From Congeria kusceri (lineage: Eukaryota; Mollusca; Bivalvia; Myida; Dreissenidae), in NCBI GenBank assembly GCA_027627225.1, contig JAPFQT010000150.1, forward strand, positions 439,001 to 503,000: a DNA stretch of 64,000 nt, in the 5' to 3' direction. Below, piece by piece: positions 1 to 12,585 of the stretch (positions are counted from its first letter, which is position 1; each line of letters starts with the position of its first letter). The notes below the pieces were generated by a model that did no database searches, was not told the DNA's origin, and saw nothing but the letters and a program-made list of their open reading frames with translations. The position numbers and the translations under genes were made by a program.

Positions 1-266
1 TAAAATCTGAATCATGGGACAAACGAATTGCTTTAAGGGTTGTTTGCTTTAAAAAGAATTAATAGATCCACTGCGATATTGACGCGGCATTGAAAAAAGC
101 TATAGATTGAATATTTAACGTTTACAAACCCGAGGTAAGAAAGAAACTTTATAGGACTTCTATTATCGAAAATCAATGCATTTTGCACGACTGAACGATT
201 CTTTACAACTGTACTGACAAGTGCACACAATGTATATTAACGATATATAAGCGTTTCTAAAATATG

Positions 267-512
267 TATGAGATTTGTCGTGGAAAACCAGACTTAATGC
301 ATGTGCGTAAAATATCGTCTGCACAGGCTAATCCGGGACGGCACTTTCCGCTTTTATGGTATTTTCTGTTTCAAGGAAGACTTTTCTAAACACAAATCCA
401 CTGTAGGCGGAAAGTGTCGTCCAAGATTTGCCTGTGCGGGCTGCACAGGCTGATTCGGGACGACACTTTACGCACATGCATTAAGGCCCGTTTTCCCACG
501 ACACGCCTCATA
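267..512. mobile_element. Palindromic MITE, full-length copy
   Basis: The two ends are inverted copies. The left end reads ATGAGATTTGTCGTGG, and the right end reverse-complemented begins ATGAGGCGTGTCGTGG. Both continue into a shared 'cttaatgcatgtgcgtaaa' segment. Inside, the core GCACAGGCTAATCCGGGACG is also present in inverted form around a central spacer. No coding frame is present, so this is a non-autonomous inverted-repeat element. Related copies occur at about 16190-16293 and 25751-25884. I associate this repeat with dreissenid bivalves from memory only. Confidence 0.75.
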
Positions 513-649
513 TTTAATTAATTCAATTTAGTTCCTAGTTGAATGACTTGCAGATTCGCCACGTACATGGCCCCTGGTTACTACAGATACTACATCAAAT
601 AATTGCGAGTTTCTAGAATGTTTGGCATTTTGACAGTCTTCATCCTGCC

Positions 650-2306
650 TTGATATTTCGCAAGATTGGTATTATATTTTTACGTTTTATACGTTGACTT
701 TAAGAAAGCTTACGATGGATTAGTGCATCGTGACCTATTTTCAAGACTTAACAATATTGTGTAATAGGGAACATATTTACTGTTTTAGTGTCAGTATATT
801 CCAATCTCCAGAGCCGTATTCGCGTTCAAGACCAAAATATAATTAACGCCTACAGATCGGAACGAAACAGTAATGTGTCCAATTCTCTTCAACCTCTATA
901 TCAATGAGCTACCCCGCTTTTTAAGAAACGAAGGGCACAGAGGCATATTTGTAGCTGAACACATCCCGGACTTAATATGTACATTGTTCGCGGACGATAT
1001 TGCAAATTGTGCTGAAATAGCGATTAATTTTCAAAATCAAATAAACAGCATCTTAAAATTTTGCGAAAATACGGGTATGTTGATAAATGAAAAAAAATAC
1101 AGAAATTAATGTCTTTAGAAATGGTGGCACTCTACGTTCATATGCAAATCGGAATTATAACGGTGTCCGTCTGAATGTAACATCTGTTTATAACTATATG
1201 GGGTTGTTATACACACTAAAGTTAACGTGGACAAAGACTAAGGTTAAACTAGCTGCCCGAGCAAACAAATCAATTAATGCTATCAGTGTGCGTTTGGTAA
1301 ATCCCAGCTAAAATAAAAAAAAAATATTATTTGACACCATGGTTAAACCCATTCTGATGTTCGGTGCAGATATATGGGGCTTTGAATATTCAGATTTTAT
1401 TGAAAAGGTATACATTTGCAACAGTGTAGACAATTTTTAGGTGTGAACCACTCTACGAATAATGCAATGACCTTAGGAGAGTGTGGTAGATTACCCCTGT
1501 GTATTGAATACCATACTAAATGCATTAAATAGTGGTGTAAACTTCTACCCATGCCTATTCACAGATACCCCATCAATTGTTATCTTATGCTTAAACGCCA
1601 CGATGATATAGGGATAATAAACTGGGCTACTTCTGTAAAAAAAACCTTTTATATCGCTATGGCTTTAGTTTTACTTGGCTTAGCCAAGACATTGGAGACG
1701 TTAAGGTATTTGTGAATGCGTCTAATCAGCGTTTAATTGACTGTAAACATCAAGATTGGCATAATTCAATAACACGATGTGATACATATAAATGCTTTTA
1801 ATCTCAAATCACTCCAGAAACATATTTATCTCTAGATTTACCATTTAGTTTTAAAAAATCATTTGCTAAATTTATGTGTTCAAATCGTAAATTACCAATC
1901 GAAACCGGTAGGCATATAGATACGATCGCATTTGTCAATTTTGTATTGTATTGAACATTACCACAAATGTCATTGAAAATGAATATCATGCTTTTTTCCG
2001 GTGTCCTAAATATGCCCAACAAAGAAATCATTATTTGTTAAGTTGGTTTCATGGTAATGATAATATTAAAAATTGGTATAATCTCATGAAGACAACAAAT
2101 CAACAAAATTGAGAAAAGTCGTGTTGTATGTGTACCATCTTAATATGTGTTAAATGTATATGAAATAATATTTGAAATACGTGAAGTTTTGTATTCACGT
2201 ATGTAACACAACTCTTTTTCCAAATGTGCTTGCATATAAAATATTGTGTTATGGGCCGGTGGCCTTTATTTACAATAAAAATTATCTTCTGTTCTGTTCT
2301 GTTCAG
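650..2306 (+). pseudogene. Non-LTR retrotransposon (LINE) remnant, RT to 3' end
   Basis: Reverse-transcriptase motifs appear in order across several frames. DFKKAYD (motif A) is near 700, CPILFNLYINEL near 876, and FADD near 990. A thumb-like KPILMFGADIWGFE lies near 1345 and LGECGRLPL near 1470. A conserved C-terminal segment (FFRCPKYAQQRNHYLLSW in corrected frame) lies near 1990-2045. At least two frameshifts and several stops show it is dead. The 3' end is recognisable: a GC-rich 'tatgggccggtggcc' followed by AATAAA and a short (TCTGT)n tail at 2287-2305. The 5' endonuclease half is missing, as is usual for 5'-truncated insertions. I cannot assign the clade. Confidence 0.85.
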
Positions 2307-2702
2307 ATAGCACAGAGAGACCATGAACATGTGTTACGCTGTTTCACACTGGTAAAACTAGGAAGCACCAGGAAGCTCACACCTCCACCAAGTAGCCCAT
2401 ACACTTAATGTGTTGTGAAAAAAATTGTATTGTTTATACAGTGTAATGTGGCAGTTTGTTCAATTAATTTGTAAGATTTCACATAATGATATTATCATAT
2501 CTAAACAGTACAACCAAAGGAAACATGAGTTACTGTTAAACATAAGCAATATAGATCTGGCGATGCACAGAAACTGTCAACCTTACATTAATATAAACCT
2601 ATTCTATATATATCTCATTTTACTGTTCACTGTACATTTGTTTTGAACAGAAACGAAATGAGTTACACCCGATAAATCTAAAATGTCAACAAACCATTTG
2701 TG

Positions 2703-3498
2703 TGGATGTTCTGATCGTAAAAAGGTATATAATAAATGGACTACTACACATGTTCTGATTGTAAAAAGGTATATAATAAATGGACTACTACACATGTTCT
2801 GATTGTAAAAAGGTTTATAATAAATGGACTACTACACATGTTCTGATCGTAAAAAGGTATATAATAAATTGACTACTACACATGTTCTGATTGTAAAAAG
2901 GTTTATAATAAATGGACTACTACACATGTGCTGATTGTAAAAAGGTATATAATAAATGGACTACTACACATGTTCTGATTGTAAAAAGGTATATAATAAA
3001 TGGACTACTACACATGTGCTGATTATAAAAAGGTTTATAATAAATGGACTGCTACACATATTCTGATTATAAATAGGTATATAATAAATGGACTACTACA
3101 CATGTTCTGATTGTAAAAAGGTTTATAATAAATGGACTACTACACATGTGCTGATTATAAAAAGGTTTATAATAAATGGACTACTACACATGTTCTGATC
3201 GTAAAAAGGTTTATAATAAATGGACTACTACACATGTTCTGATTGTAAAAAGGTATATAATAAATGGACTACTACACATATTCTGATCGTAAAAAGGTAT
3301 ATAATAAATGGACTACTACACATGTTCTGATTGTAAAAAGGTTTATAATAAATGGACTACTACACATGTTCTGATTGTAAAAAGGTATATAATAAATGGA
3401 CTGCTACACATGTTCTGATTGTAAAAAGGTTTATAATAAATGGACTACTACACATGTTCGGATTGTAAAAAGGTATATAATAAATGGACTACTACACG
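2703..3498. repeat. 44-bp minisatellite, about 18 copies
   Basis: The unit is 'tggactactacacatgttc' followed by 'tgattgtaaaaaggtatata' and 'ataaa', 44 bp in total. Copies differ by single substitutions (ttctgat/gtgctgat, tatataat/tttataat). The last unit runs into unrelated sequence at 3498. Short open frames overlapping it are repeat translations. Confidence 0.95.
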
Positions 3499-3784
3499 AC
3501 TGTGGTGCTCCTGTGGTTTGTTAAGTTACACAATCAACTCGAGCGATACAAACCAGAGGAACACCACAGTCATTTAGTACGTATTACCGTAAGCATTGCA
3601 TTATTTTCATTGGTAAATAATAAACGTATTACAATCAGACATTGCCTTCACAATCGATACTGCATTTACCAGCACTGTGAACGGACATTTAGGTAGTATT
3701 ATTTTATAGAAACTTTCGGTATTTAAATCAATCTAAAGTGCACTTTGGCCCTCGTAGGTTACTTATATACGTTCACGAAAACTT

Positions 3785-4298
3785 AACTGGCTATCCCTGG
3801 TTACTATACATACTCACCTAAACTTAATTGGCTATCCCGGGTTACTATACATGCTCACTTAAACTTCATTGGCTATCCCAGGTTACTATACATACCCACT
3901 TAAGCTTAATTGGCTATCCTAGATTACTATACATATTCACTTCAACTTCATTCGCCATTCTTGGTTACCGAACATTCTCACTTAAACTTCATTCGCTATC
4001 CAAGATTACTAAATAATCTCACTAAAACTTCATTTGCCATCCCAGGTTACGGTACATTCTCACTTAAACGTCATTCGCCATCCCAGTTTACTATACATTT
4101 TCTCTTAAACTTCATTCGCAACCCCAGGTTAACTATACATATTCATGTAAACTTCATTGGCTTTCCTAGGTTAAAATACATACTCACTTAAACTTCCCAG
4201 GCTATCCAATGTTACTATACATACTCACGTAAACTTCATTGGCTATCCCTGGTTACTATACATTCTCACTTAAACTTCATTCGCCATCCCAAGACTAT
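3785..4298. repeat. 41-bp minisatellite, about 12 copies
   Basis: The unit is 'ggctatcccaggttactata' plus 'catactcacttaaacttcatt', 41 bp. Copies are 80-95 percent alike by eye and drift more in the middle (3950-4150). The open frames at 3828-4016 and 3910-4191 are translations of this array. Confidence 0.93.
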
Positions 4299-4387
4299 GG
4301 GAATTGAAATGCGGACTACTCGTTGCTTGATATGAAACCTGTGTCGAGATAAGTTTAGGTAAGATTATAAGCACCAACTTCAGGTTT

Positions 4388-4514
4388 TATGTAACATAGT
4401 GTACATTATTTTAAAGTCTGGTTTCTATGTACCATCGTAAACGTCAGTTTCAAGTACAGTGCGGGATTATACGCAGTAGTTCGGGTTCTATGTAACATCG
4501 TATACACCAGTTTC
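4388..4514. repeat. 63-bp repeat, first cluster
   Basis: Two copies of a 63-bp unit containing 'cagtttcaagtaca', 'gggattatacgcag' and 'tatgtaacatcgtatac' lie here. The same unit recurs at about 4925-5040. The two clusters bracket the exon-like sequence between them. As 63 bp is a multiple of three, the unit can read open on the - strand as a 21-residue repeat. Confidence 0.8.
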
Positions 4515-4602
4515 CAATCTCCACGCAGAGATTTAACTGTGTCCCAGCATAGCTGGTTTAAATCCGTGCCGGCACGAAGTTCCATTTGAACATAGGCAAA
4601 CA
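4508..4602 (-). CDS. Putative exon of an unknown gene
   Basis: On the - strand a plausible acceptor (TTTTATTTCACCTCAAG) is followed by 95 nt of open frame. It encodes FAYVQMELRAGTDLNQLCWD and then a segment ending RGDWKL, before a possible donor (CTG/GTGTAT). The composition looks protein-like, with one Cys and two Trp, but I recognise no family. It starts with two nucleotides of a codon, which fits the phase-1 end proposed for the upstream segment at 4797-4950. The join is inference. Confidence 0.25.
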
Positions 4603-4796
4603 CTTGAGGTGAAATAAAATCGTGGACAAGCACATCATACAACTTGCACAACGTATAATCCTTGCGTATTATGTTAACTTATCTATTTAATTAACTTTTG
4701 TTTTTCATTGTAACGTGTAATATATATACCTGGACCAATAGTGCAACATGTCTGTGATATTGTTATTGAAAAAAAGACAAAAATAAAATTTTGTAC

Positions 4797-5004
4797 AAAA
4801 TAAATCTTCAATCTCCACATAATTGTCTCCCCTGAAAACTTCCAAATCTGTAAGTGTTGAACTCGTGGTGGCAGTGGTAAATGCGAAGAGTACCAATAGG
4901 GAAGTAACCACTGCGAGGAGTTTGGTCAGTTTCAAGTACACACCGGGATTATACGCAGAGGTTTGGGTTGTATGTAACATCGTATACATCAGTTTCAAGT
5001 ACAC
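4797..5004 (-). CDS. Putative signal-peptide exon of an unknown gene
   Basis: The - strand frame contains KLLAVVTSLLVLFAF followed by TTATTSSTLTDLEVFRGDNY. This has the look of a signal sequence (basic residue, hydrophobic core, small residues) and then a mature N-terminus. The part before KLTKLL is a translation of the 63-bp repeat, so the true start is unknown. A GTACAA donor could end the exon at 4797. No homologue is recognised, and chance openness cannot be excluded. Confidence 0.25.
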
Positions 5005-5040
5005 AGCGTGATTATACGCAGTAGTTCAGGTTCTAAATAA
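4925..5040. repeat. 63-bp repeat, second cluster
   Basis: Nearly two copies of the unit seen at 4388-4514 occur here in the same orientation. The shared starts of 'cagtttcaagtaca' at about 4927 and 4990 are 63 bp apart. Confidence 0.8.
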
Positions 5041-5149
5041 ATTGTTTGAAGAACGCATAAGTGACAACGAATATTGTGAGTTAAAAAAATTCACGAACAA
5101 ACACGAATATTGGACAATTTTAGAGGGGGGGGGCGTACGTTGCTTCGGC

Positions 5150-5428
5150 CCCTCTCTTCTAAATTGCCTTGGTATGCTCCATATATTTCATAACAGTTGA
5201 TGTGGTGCTAAGGCCGCTATGCCCCCCTTAACCGCCTTGGTATGCTCCATAAAGTTCGTAACGGTCGTAGTGGTGCTATGGCCGCCCCTCCCCTCTAAAC
5301 CGCCTTGGTATGCTCCATATATTTCGTAACAGTTGCAGTGGTGCTATGGCCGCCTCGCCCCACTGAACCGCCTTCTTGTGCTCCATATATTTTGTAACAG
5401 TCGAAGTGGTGCTATGGTTCCTGTCAGG
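5150..5428. repeat. 67-69-bp tandem repeat, four copies
   Basis: Four copies contain 'ccttggtatgctccatatat', 'cgtaacagt' and 'gtggtgctatggccgc'. They start near 5167, 5234, 5303 and 5371. A G-run (5125-5132) lies just before. The - strand open frame 5276-5575 is largely repeat translation. Confidence 0.88.
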
Positions 5429-5639
5429 GGCGGCCCTGAAGTTTAATCTAGGATACGCACTGAACGGTGGTATGCACCCACCTGAACTTGTTTTGTTTCT
5501 ATGATAGCGATAATGCTTTTTAAAGAGGGCATTGGGCCTTTGTTGTAAAATATGTCCGTATATAATACTGAACATGTTACAAAAAATATTGTATTCGAAA
5601 AGTAAAAATCAATTTTAAAGTCAACTAAACGATTTCCAG

Positions 5640-6475
5640 CACGCTTCCTTCCTTGATTCTGTCATATCCTTGCTTGTCTCCTTCCTTTATTTGCTTCCTA
5701 CCTTGCTTCCTTCTTTTCCTTGCTTGCTATATTCCTTGTTTCCTTCCTTTCCTTCCTTGTTTTCTTCCTTTCCTACCTTGCTTCCTTCCTTTCCTTCATT
5801 GATTCCTATCTTGCTTCCTATACTGCTTCCTCCATTTCCTTGCCTGCTTAATTCCCTGCTTGCTTCATTTCCTTCTTTCCTTCCTTCCTGCCTTACTTTC
5901 CTTCCTTCCTTGATTTCTTCCTTTCATTCCTTGCTTCCTTCCTTTCCTTGCTTGCTTCATTCCTACCTTTCCTTCTTTAATTCCTTCCTTGTTTCCTTCT
6001 TTCCTTGCTTGCTTCCTTCTGTTCCTTCATTGCTTATTTCCTGTCCTTCACTACTTACTTCCTTTCCATGCTTGCTTCCTTCCTTGCGTACTTCCTTTCC
6101 TTACTTACTTGAATCCTTTTCTTTCCTTGCTTGCTTCCCTTCCTTTTCTCCTGTCCTTGCTTTTTTACATCATTTCCTTTTCTTCCTTTCCTGGATTTCT
6201 TTCTTCCTTCCCTTCCTTCCTTTCCTTGTTTTTTTTTCTTCCTTTCCTTACATGCTTCCTTGCATGCTTCCTCCGTTGCTTCCGTCCTGTCTTCCTTCAT
6301 TCAGTTCTTCTTTCCGTTTCTTCTCTTCGTTCATGTCTACGCTGACAACTTTGCTACAGCGAAAATTACCGACTTGTCAATTCAAACTCGCACTGTTTGA
6401 CATCGAGCTACAAAACTGTGTATTGGTTGCCGAAGATTTCACGCACTTTTACTAAATTGGCAGACATATAAACCT
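5640..6475. repeat. Polypyrimidine (CTTCC)n repeat with a conserved tail
   Basis: About 670 bp of imperfect CTTCC/CTTTC/CTTG repeats (5640-6310) are followed by a unique tail of about 160 bp. The tail contains 'gtctacgctgaca', 'tactcgcac'-like, 'tgtttgacatcgagctac' and 'gatttcacgcacttttac'. The same tract-plus-tail arrangement recurs at 22430-22770. That makes it a dispersed element rather than a simple microsatellite. Read on the - strand it would be a sequence ending in a (GGAAG)n purine tail. The 261-aa open frame here is an artefact of composition. Confidence 0.75.
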
Positions 6476-6960
6476 AGACTGTTTAACTACTTTCGACAAT
6501 TTCGTATACAGACTACGATCGTTTGAACCAGGATAAAATATGATAAGATACATTTATTTCACAAAGCTCCCCGAAGATAGCCGATAAATGAAAAACGACA
6601 TCATGATCTAGATCATCATACATTCAACTTTTCGTACTCGCTGAAGTATCGGTTTGACACAAAACGTGTACAAAATCAAAGGACTATGTGGTTCTTTTTA
6701 CGGAGTTACGCTCTCTCAGAGTGTTTTCTGTGTAATTTAATGTATTAGTATGCGTGTAATTGAGTAAACAATGACTATCGCTTGGCTCTTATAATTACTG
6801 TAAAAGTTCAAGTTGTCACTTTTTGACACTAAACCAGCAATACATGATCTTTTCATAAACTGTATGTGTCTTTTGGCTCAAGTCCTAGGGCTCTGTGTGC
6901 GCAAAAGTTACATGAAATGGACCGTATGCTTTATATCCTTATCAACAAACAATGTATCAT
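6476..6960. other. No gene seen
   Basis: This is AT-rich unique sequence between two repeat blocks. I see no domain, splice-bounded frame or repeat. Confidence 0.5.
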
Positions 6961-6964
6961 TATC

Positions 6965-8850
6965 TACTTACCATGTCTCCCTGTATACGTAATATGTCCC
7001 CATGTTAACACACTAGGTCTCTTTGTCTATATGCTATGCCTGTATGTCATCTTTCCATGTCTCCTTATCTAAATAATATGTCTCCATGTCTACATACTAT
7101 GTCTCCTTGTCTACATACTATGTCTCCCTGTCTGAATCTTTGTCTCACTGTCTACATACTATATCTCCCTGTCTATAAACCATGTCTACCGGTTTACATT
7201 CCATGTCTCCTGGTCTACACTCTATGTCTCCCTGGCAACATAATATGTCCCCATGTTTATACACTATGTATCCTTTTTTACATGCTATGACTCCGTGTCA
7301 TCAATCCACATCTCCTTATCTAAATACAATGTCTCCTTGTCAACATACTATGTCTCCTTGTCTACATACTATTTCTCCCTGTCTACATTCGTTTTCTCAA
7401 TGCCAACAAACTATGTCTTCATTTCTACATATTATGTCTCATTGTCTACATACTTTGTCTCCATATCTACCTTATTTATCTCTCTGCCTACACACTAAAT
7501 CTCCCTATCTACATACCATGTCTCTCTGCTTCCGCACTTTGTCTCCATGTCTACAAACAATGTCCCTATGTTTACACACTACGTCTCATTAACTTTATAC
7601 CATGTCTTCTTGTCTACATACTATGTCTCCCTTTACACATAATATGTCTCTATGCCTACATGCTATGTCTCTCCGTCTACATACTAGTTTTCCCTGTCTG
7701 CATACTATGTCTCAATGTCAACATACTATGTCTTCATTTCTACATATTATGTCTCATTGCAATCATACTATGTTTCACTATATACATAGTATATACATTT
7801 ATATCACTCTATCTACATACTATGTCTCTCTGTCCAGATACTTAGTCTCTTTGTACACAAAATATGTATTTCTGTGTACATACTATGTCTCCTAGTCTAC
7901 GTACTATGTCTCTCTGTCCACATACTATGTCTCTCTGTCTTTATACTATGTCTCTCTGTCCATATACTATGTCTCCTGGTTTACATACTGTGTCACCTTG
8001 TCTAAATACTATGCATGTACGTATACACTATGTCTCCATGTCAACATAATTTGTCTCTCTGTCTGAATTATGTGTCTCACTGTCTACATACGGTGTCTCC
8101 TTGTCTATAGACTACGTCTACCGGTTAAATACAGTGTCTTCTGGTCTACACTATATGACTCCCTGTCTACGTACTATGTCCCCATGTTAACACACTATGT
8201 CTCCTTGTATACTTGCTATGTGTCCCTGTCTGCCTACTATGTATCCTTGTCTACATGTCATTTCTCCATGTCTACATACAATGTCTCCCTGTCTACATAC
8301 TATATCTCCCTATCTATACACTCTATCTCCCTGTATACATATTATGTGTCCATGGTTTCATACTTTGTATCCAGATCTGCATACCATGTCTCCCTGTCTA
8401 CATACTATGTTTCCGTGTCATGACACTACATATCTCTCTGTCTACATACGATGTTTTCTTGTCTACATACTGTGTGTAAAAAAGTTTTTATATACATTTT
8501 CTTCATACTATGTCACCTTATCTACATACTTTTTCTACATGTCTAAAACCATATGTTTCTCAGTCTTCATATTAAGTCTCCCTGTCTACAAATATATCTC
8601 CTTGTCTATATACTATGTCTCATTGTCTATGTTCTATGTATCGTATACACTTTTTCTTCTTGTCTATATACTATGTCTTCATGTCTACATACCAGGTCTC
8701 CTGGTTTGCATACTATGTCTCCATCTCTACATATTATGTCTTCTTGTCTACATTCTATGTCTGCCTGTCTTCCTACCGTGTCTCCTTGTATGCATTCTAT
8801 GTCTCCTTGTCTACACACTATATCTCATTGTCTACATAGTATGTCTCAGT
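6965..8850. repeat. 21-bp minisatellite, about 90 copies
   Basis: The unit is 'tgtctccttgtctacatacta' (21 bp; seven codons, MSPCLHT in one frame). Because 21 is divisible by three, all frames tend to stay open, which explains the many overlapping open frames on both strands (the - strand reads CRQGDIV). Longer blocks are duplicated: 7131-7260 resembles 8060-8190, and 7399-7450 resembles 7712-7762. I see no evidence that any of it is translated. Confidence 0.93.
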
Positions 8851-10135
8851 GTCAAATTTGTGTCATTATGGTGATTATCGATGAATGGAAATTAATCATT
8901 TAACAATAGCTGGGGGGGGGGGGGTTAAAAATGTAAATGCTAGTGGAGAAAACCTGGAAAGTTATAACCGAGTGAAACGTGGTTTGTCTCGAAATATGCA
9001 GATTGAATTAAAATTGCGGGAAACATATTAATGGTATGTAACTTTTAACAAGTTGACGAACGATTTACAAATGGGCCCTGTCAACTTAGTACTGGACAAT
9101 CATTTTATCTGGGGGTGGAAGAATTTTCGCGGTCATGTGTAGCGTCGAGATGCCCTAAACACGGACTATTTTTGGTTTGGCGTAGGTCAAGTTGCCCTAA
9201 ACACGGACTATTTTTGGTTTGGCCAAGGTCAAGTTGATATATCCTGTAAATGGTAATGTCATTTAGTTCGGTCACGTTTCTTACTTCCTGCTAAAGGTAA
9301 ACATTATATGTAATTGTCAATTTACAAAACTGACATTGGCCTAGAATATGTACACGTAGGCAACCATCAATCGTTTCTATAGGAACGTACTAACGGCTGT
9401 TTTCTCACGTGTATGTATGTCAACGTTACGTTGGTTATTCCAGTAACATAACAAACTACTGGCTCGAACTGTGACCCCATCGGTAGGCCGCGTCGGATTC
9501 CAGAGAAACCGTACTGTACCCCCCTCCCCCATTCGCTCGATTTGTTGACCTAGTATGCATAATACAGTTCCGTAAACACATTTAATTCTTTGCACAGAAC
9601 CTAATGTACATAAGTATATAATCCGTTCTTACCAAGCGTGTTCGAACATAGATCTTATAAAATGCAGTTCGTAAATAAGAACACAGTTTTAAGTCGAATT
9701 AACGTCACTAACGTTCATAAGAACTAATGCTAATTTAAATTGCATTGAATTATATTCTATGGACTGCGGCTTTAACAGAACTTGCTGCGGAATAAGCTCA
9801 CTACCACCGGACTGATGATCATGTTTGTGCGCACAAAATAGCAATTGTACTGAACTATTTACATTTACAATCGGAATAGATTTGTTTGTGTTTTGTTTTG
9901 TTTTGTCAATAATAAACGTTAATTATATAGTGTTTTTTTTTCATAAGCATATCATAACATGTAATTAATTTCTAATAGAAACGGAACATGCACAATTTTA
10001 TAAAACGAATACACATTTCCACGGTTGTATTGCAAAGCTATGTAACTATCTTCGTACATAAATATACGATGTAGATATTTGAGAGTGACTGGCATAAACA
10101 AGGCATATGTAATGCTATAACATAACAGGATATAA
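8851..10135. other. Unique sequence with a G-run and a small duplication
   Basis: No gene is seen. A run of 13 G lies at 8912-8924. A 47-bp tandem duplication containing 'ccctaaacacggactatttt' covers about 9149-9236. Elsewhere the sequence is AT-rich, with a TTTTG-repeat patch at 9890-9905. Confidence 0.6.
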
Positions 10136-11115
10136 GACAGCGACAGTAGCAATAACTTTATAAATAAATTCACGGCGACAGTAGCAATAACTTTATGAAT
10201 AAATTCACAGCGACAGTAGCAATAACTTTATGAATAAATTCACGGCGACAGTAGCAATAACTTTATGAATAAATTCACAGCGACAGTAGGAATAACTTTA
10301 TGAATAAATTCACAGCGACAGTAGCAATAACTTTATACATAAATTCACGGCGACAGTAGCAATAACTTTACGAAGAAATTCACAGCGACAGTAGCAATGA
10401 CTTTATAAATAAATTCACAGCGACAGTAGCAATAACATTATAAATAAATTCACGGCGACAGTAGCAATAACTTTATGAATAAATTCACAGCGACAGTAGC
10501 AATAACTTTATAAATAAGTTCACGGCGACAGTAGCAATAACTTTATGAATAAATTCACAGTGACAGTAGGAATAACTTTATGAATAAATTCACGCCGACA
10601 GTAGCAATGACTTTATGAATAAATACACGGCGACAGTAGCAATGACTTTATGAATAAATTCACGGCGACAGTAGCAATAACTTTATGAATAAAACACGGC
10701 GACAGTAGCAATGATTTTATGAATAAATTCACAGCGACAGTAGCAATAACTTTATAAATAAATTCACGGCGACATTAGCAATAACTTTATGAATAAATTC
10801 ACAGCGACAGTAGCAATAACTTTAAAAATAAATTCACGGCGACAGTAGCAATAACTTTATGAATAAATTCACAGCGACAGCAGCAGTAGCTTTATGTATA
10901 ATTTCACAACGACAGTAGCAATGACTTTATGAATAAATTCACAGCGACAGTAGCAATAACTTTATGAATAAATTCACAGCCACAGTAGCAATAACTTTAT
11001 GAATAAATTCACAGCGACAGTATAAATAACTTTATTAATAAATACGCAACGTCAGTAGCAATAACTTTATGAATAAATTCACAGCGACAGTAGCAATAAC
11101 CCTATCAATATATTC
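10136..11115. repeat. 35-bp minisatellite, about 28 copies
   Basis: The unit is 'cacagcgacagtagcaataa' plus 'ctttatgaataaatt', 35 bp. Copies alternate between cacagcgaca and cacggcgaca and stay very similar up to about 11100. The repeat then degrades (see the next entry). Confidence 0.95.
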
Positions 11116-12165
11116 AGTGCGACATAAGCAATAAAGTTATCAATATATTAAAAGCGACAATAACAATGTCGTCTTTAATATATTCACAGCGACAGAACCT
11201 ATACCGTTATAAATACATTCACGCAAATTGACCGAAACCATGACTTTATCAACAAAATCACAACAAGAAAAGTAAAGATATCAATTAATTCACAGCAACA
11301 ACAACAATAACAATATCAATTAATTCACAGCAACAACAACAATAACTTTCTCAATATTTTCACAGCAACAGCAACAACAACAATAGCGTTGTCAAGAAAT
11401 TCACATAGACAATAACACATAAATCATTATCAGTAAATTGACAGTAAAATATCTGTCAATACATTCACAGTGATAACAAAGAAACGTTATTTATAAATAA
11501 ATTAACAGCAATAGTAACAATAACCGTATTATTACATTCACAGCGGCAACAACAAATCATCGATATCAATAAAATCAGAGCCACAACAACACAACGATAT
11601 CAATAAATTCACAGCGACAACAGCAAACAAGATTCAAATAAATTTACAGCAAAAACAACAGAACAACAATATCAATAAATTCACAGCGACAGCTGCAATT
11701 TCGGTATTTATACGTTTACACAGCGACATAAACAAAATATAATTTATCAAGAAATTCACAGCAGAAACAACGACAATGATGTCACTAAAATTCAGAGCGA
11801 CGGTAACAATAACGTTTTCAATAAATTAACATCGACATCAGCAATACTGGTAAAAATTAATTCACAGCGCCTATAAGAACAGTATCTGTATCAAGCGATT
11901 CACAGCAACAGCGACAATAACGATATCAATATAATTTACAGCGACACCATCTTTGACATTGTCTATAAATTCACTTCGACAACAACATTAGCGTTAAAAT
12001 ATACTCACAGCAACAACAATAACCTTATATATAATTCACACCGACACCTACAACAATAACGTCTTTACCTGATGCACAGCAACAACAAGGTACCATCATA
12101 AATAAATACACAGCCAGCGTAACAATAATGGTATCAACAAGATCACAGCCAAAACGTTAAAAACT
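11116..12165. repeat. Degenerate continuation of the 35-bp array
   Basis: Recognisable units ('ttcacagc-aacaac-aacaataac-atatcaataaa') continue at variable spacing for another kilobase. They show many substitutions and indels, becoming CAA-rich. This is an old flank of the same satellite, with a clear similarity gradient away from the homogeneous core. Confidence 0.8.
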
Positions 12166-12585
12166 TTAGCTACATTACAGGTATAATGTAGTGGTCGTTT
12201 AAAGAGTTTTCATTGTGACATTGTTACATCTCATAAAAAACGACCATAGAACATGTGCATCATGTTGTTTACGAGTAAATTTGCATACAAAAAGATGAAA
12301 ATATTATTGGCATCACATTGAAACAAAACTTATGAAAACATTGAAATGATACACATCACTTACAATAATGCACCATGAGCGATTGTTTTAATCTGACTAC
12401 TTCCACCGCTTTGTGTATTTTTTACAGTAGTATATACTTGACCAAAAAAAACAACAACCCCAAAATTATAATAATTTTATGAATACAGTACATGGTTCCA
12501 AAACATGTTGCCTATACTGATTTCAACTGAGGTGAGTACTCGTTCATTTATACATGCGTGCTACACGGTTATCTCTCTAATCATT
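12166..12585. other. No feature seen
   Basis: This is AT-rich unique sequence between the decayed satellite and the 3' end of the Mab-21-like pseudogene. It may contain that gene's former 3' UTR. Confidence 0.4.

Noticed and set aside
5670..6455. 261-codon open frame (+)
   Set aside because: Low-complexity translation of a polypyrimidine tract; no domain, and other frames are equally open.
6866..8903. Many open frames in the 21-bp repeat
   Set aside because: 21-bp periodicity keeps frames open by chance; no start, signal or domain supports a gene.
2703..12165. Possible CRISPR arrays
   Set aside because: Repeats are contiguous with no unique spacers, and the genome is eukaryotic.
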